DNA of 64,000 nucleotides from an uncultured Collinsella sp. (lineage in GTDB: Bacteria > Actinomycetota > Coriobacteriia > Coriobacteriales > Coriobacteriaceae), in assembly GCA_934668345.1 (NCBI GenBank), contig CAKUNE010000004.1, forward strand, positions 84,651 to 148,650. The letters are read 5' to 3'. Shown piece after piece: positions 61,486-64,000 of this stretch. The notes beneath the pieces were generated by a model. It made no database searches. It saw only the letters and a list, made by a program, of their open reading frames with translations, and was not told where the DNA came from. Numbering within the stretch: the stretch's first letter is position 1; each line of letters starts with the position of its first letter. Made by a program: the position numbers and the translations under genes.

Positions 61486-63786
61486 TTACTCGGCAGCGGC
61501 CTTGAACTTGTTGTAGTTGATCAGGCAGCCGGCCTTGACGATGGCGCGCTCCTCGGCCGTCATATCGGCGATGTAGAGCTCAATCTGCTCAACCGCACCG
61601 CCGGCACGCACCACGTAGGCAGCGATGTTCTGCAGGTCGCCGTCGAGCGCGCCGCGGATACCCGGCACGAAGACGTAGTCGCCCACCTCAAAGTTGGGCT
61701 CGGCCTCCATCTGGAAGGGCACCATGCCCCAGTTCATCACGTTGGAGCGATAGCGCTTGGTGGCGTACTCGTGGACGATGTTGGCCAGGCCGCCGATCAC
61801 GCGCTGGCAGCTTGCGGCCTGCTCGCGGGCAGAGCCGTCGCCAGGCTTCTTGGCGTAGAGCATGGAGCCGTACTCGGTCGCCTTGGCATCGGCCGCGACA
61901 CCAGCGCCGGCCAGCGCCTCAAACACACCGGCAAGCTCGGCATCGAGCGCGGCCAGGTCACCCGCGGCCTCACCGGCAACGCGACGCTTCTCCACGGCGT
62001 CGACCTCCTTGGAACGACCCACGTAGGCAGGGTCGCGGCGGCTGAGCGTAAACTCGGCCAGGCCCAGCGGGTTGGAGCGGAAAGAGCTCGTCTCGCCCGA
62101 GGGAATGAGCTCGTCGGTCGTGGTGACCGGGTCCATGATCTTGGAGCACACCTTGAGCAGGATATCGTCGCCGAGCGGCTCCATCGCGGGCCATGGCTTG
62201 ATGTTGGGACCCTCGACCAGCTCGTCGGCAGGCTCAGCCTTGCCAAAGCCCCAGTACACGCGCTTCTTGTACGGCGCGTCGTCGAAGGTGTACTCGCAGG
62301 CCTCGTCCCAGGTGTCCTCGGGCAGGTCGGTCGCCGGCGTCAGGACGCCGCCGTTGGCAGCCGTCGCCGCGATGGAGCGGGCGTCCATCAGAGCCACGGC
62401 GCTCAGCTGGCCATTACCCGGCTTGGAACCCTCACGGTTGGGGAAGTTACGCGTGGTGTGGCGGATGGACAGGCCGTTGTTGGCAGGCGTGTCGCCGGCG
62501 CCAAAGCACGGGCCGCAGAACGCCGTGCGCACGATCGCGCCAGCCTCCATAAGGTCGTAGATATAGCCGCGACGCGTGAGTTCGAGCGCCACGGGCTGGC
62601 TCGTGGGATAGACCGACAGCGAGAACTCGCCGCAGCCGGTGTTGGCACCCTTGAGCACGCGGGCAGCCTGGACCACGGAGTCGTAATTGCCGCCCGAGCA
62701 GCCGGCGATAACGCCCTGCTGCACGTGCAGTTTGCCGTCGACGATCTTGTCGAGCAGGCTAAAGTGCGTCTTACCCTCGCCGATCTTGGCGGCCTCGAGC
62801 TCCACCTCGTGAAGGATGTCCTCGAGGTTCTCATTGAGCTCGTCGATCTCAAAGCCGTTGGAAGGATGGAACGGCAGGGCGATCATGGGCTTGATGCTCG
62901 ACAGGTCGACCTCGACGCAGCCGTCGTAGTAGGCGACATCAGCGGGCCTGAGCTCGCGGTAGTCGTCGCCGCGGCCGTGCATGGTCAAAAACGCGTGCGT
63001 GTCCTCGTCGGTTGCCCAGATGCTCGACAGGCAGGTGGTCTCGGTGGTCATGACGTCGACGCCGTTGCGGTAGTCGGTCGTCATGCTCGAGATGCCGGGG
63101 CCCACGAACTCCATGACCTTGTTCTTGACGTAGCCCTTGGCAAAGACGGCGCGGATGATGGCGAGCGCCACGTCGTGCGGACCAACGCCGGGGCGCGGGG
63201 AACCCGTGAGGTAGATGGCGACGACGCCAGGGTAGGCGACGTCGTAGGTGTCGCGCAGCAGCTGCTTGGCCAGCTCGCCGCCGCCCTCGCCCACGGCCAT
63301 GGTGCCCAGGGCGCCGTAGCGGGTGTGTGAGTCGGAGCCCAGGATCATCTTGCCGCAACCGGCAAAGTTCTCGCGCATAAAGGAGTGGATAACGGCGATG
63401 TGCGGCGGGACAAAGATGCCGCCATACTTCTTGGCCGCGGAGAGGCCAAAGACGTGGTCGTCCTCGTTGATGGTGCCGCCCACGGCGCACAGCGAGTTAT
63501 GGCAGTTGGTGAGCACGTAGGGCAGCGGGAACTGCTCCATACCCGAGGCACGTGCCGTCTGGATGATGCCGACAAAGGTGATGTCGTGGCTCGCCATGGC
63601 GTCGAAGCGAATCTTGAGCGCCTCGGGGTCGCCGGACGTATTGTGTGCTTGGAGGATCGAATACGCGATGGTTCCGCGTTTGGCATCCTCGGGCGTCTGC
63701 GTAATGCCGCGCTCAGCAGCCTCGGCCGCAGGCACAACCTCGCTGCCGCCGCGCAGGTAGATGCCGTCCTCGTACAGCTTGACCAT
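61486..63786 (-). CDS. Aconitase-superfamily hydratase (YbhJ-like)
   Basis: The 766-residue protein belongs to the aconitase superfamily: [21 protein letters not shown], the cluster cysteine Cys363 in GCSGGNYDS, and the CxxC pair Cys424/Cys427 in [10 protein letters not shown], so a [4Fe-4S] cluster is expected. The C-terminal swivel domain (about 560-760) includes NWGMVPFQM. It resembles the uncharacterised YbhJ hydratase group rather than AcnA, AcnB or LeuC. The substrate is unknown. The ATG at 63786 (MVKLYED) has GGGAGAC upstream. It is monocistronic, convergent with the orphan gene at 60380. Confidence 0.85.
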   Translation of the reverse strand: MVKLYEDGIYLRGGSEVVPAAEAAERGITQTPEDAKRGTIAYSILQAHNTSGDPEALKIRFDAMASHDITFVGIIQTARASGMEQFPLPYVLTNCHNSLCAVGGTINEDDHVFGLSAAKKYGGIFVPPHIAVIHSFMRENFAGCGKMILGSDSHTRYGALGTMAVGEGGGELAKQLLRDTYDVAYPGVVAIYLTGSPRPGVGPHDVALAIIRAVFAKGYVKNKVMEFVGPGISSMTTDYRNGVDVMTTETTCLSSIWATDEDTHAFLTMHGRGDDYRELRPADVAYYDGCVEVDLSSIKPMIALPFHPSNGFEIDELNENLEDILHEVELEAAKIGEGKTHFSLLDKIVDGKLHVQQGVIAGCSGGNYDSVVQAARVLKGANTGCGEFSLSVYPTSQPVALELTRRGYIYDLMEAGAIVRTAFCGPCFGAGDTPANNGLSIRHTTRNFPNREGSKPGNGQLSAVALMDARSIAATAANGGVLTPATDLPEDTWDEACEYTFDDAPYKKRVYWGFGKAEPADELVEGPNIKPWPAMEPLGDDILLKVCSKIMDPVTTTDELIPSGETSSFRSNPLGLAEFTLSRRDPAYVGRSKEVDAVEKRRVAGEAAGDLAALDAELAGVFEALAGAGVAADAKATEYGSMLYAKKPGDGSAREQAASCQRVIGGLANIVHEYATKRYRSNVMNWGMVPFQMEAEPNFEVGDYVFVPGIRGALDGDLQNIAAYVVRAGGAVEQIELYIADMTAEERAIVKAGCLINYNKFKAAAE

Positions 63787-64000
63787 ACTGTCTCCCACTC
63801 TGCCCAAAACGATTTGGGCGCATAGCATACATTCGTTCAATATCGTGCCATAGAACGGTTGCGAGTGGGTTACGAATCTGCGCGTTCACTTTATCTCGGT
63901 AAAGCAGAGGGTGGTATTGGTGCTGAACTGCGTCCCGAATCTTGGCCTTCTTTATTAGAAGCGAACACTAGGACGCTTTCAATAGCCGTTTCCGAAACTC
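63787..64000. promoter_or_regulatory. Hydratase upstream region and window end
   Basis: A hairpin GCCCAAA/TTTGGGC (63802-63819) lies just upstream of the hydratase Shine-Dalgarno. A -10-like TATGCT follows at about 63825-63830 without a clear -35. The remaining bases to the window edge show no gene that I can support. Confidence 0.4.

Overview
The window looks like chromosome from a GC-rich, anaerobic, gut-type Actinobacterium of class Coriobacteriia, most likely Collinsella or a close relative. The reasons are the gene content (single-chain pyruvate:ferredoxin oxidoreductase, rubrerythrin, mannose-family PTS with DUF956, UMF1-type transporter, DUF5692 protein, HypA, an FtsW/RodA-PknB operon with FhaA/FhaB), codon use rich in G and C, and intergenic regions full of small inverted repeats. 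The species assignment is inference. No rRNA, CRISPR array, intact insertion sequence or prophage is visible.

Layout. Bases 1-4640 hold a cut-off gene, a small membrane protein, a redox-stress run (Rrf2 regulator, MutY-like glycosylase, rubrerythrin) and tRNA-Asp. Bases 4640-13250 hold a phosphodiesterase and two LytS/LytTR-type two-component systems: one follows a glycosyltransferase gene, the other precedes a phospholipase C-like protein and a UMF1 transporter. Bases 13360-23110 hold an amidohydrolase/APC permease pair, a secreted C39-like protein, carbamate kinase and the pyruvate:ferredoxin oxidoreductase. Bases 23557-27245 are a three-gene module of Gly/Ser-rich membrane protein, Ser/Thr kinase and FHA protein. 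Bases 27491-32315 are dnaX, ybaB and recR, with dnaX split from ybaB by a DUF4160-type gene pair and a convergent gene.

Bases 32431-43484 are a plus-strand signalling and cell-wall operon: Ser/Thr kinase, FhaA, FhaB, PP2C phosphatase, a natural fusion of a SEDS glycosyltransferase (FtsW/RodA) with a class B penicillin-binding protein, then PknB with four PASTA domains. tRNA-Arg follows, with a duplicated 3' end resembling an attachment site. Bases 43969-47251 are the mannose-type PTS with DUF956. Bases 47657-53000 are hypA, a very large iron-sulfur flavoprotein, and a divergent TetR/DUF5692 pair separated from it by two perfect palindromes. The rest holds membrane-anchored orphans, an AAA ATPase under a palindromic promoter, ClpB with a 57-residue protein downstream, and an aconitase-superfamily hydratase.

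The least explained content lies between genes. One family of long stem-loops keeps a conserved apical core while its stems differ in sequence but stay base-paired; it sits between stop codon and intrinsic terminator of several genes. A second class has perfect 29-39 bp arms around a 67-nt insert. Further REP-like families carry GGGGAC motifs, and many genes have a short hairpin just upstream of the Shine-Dalgarno.
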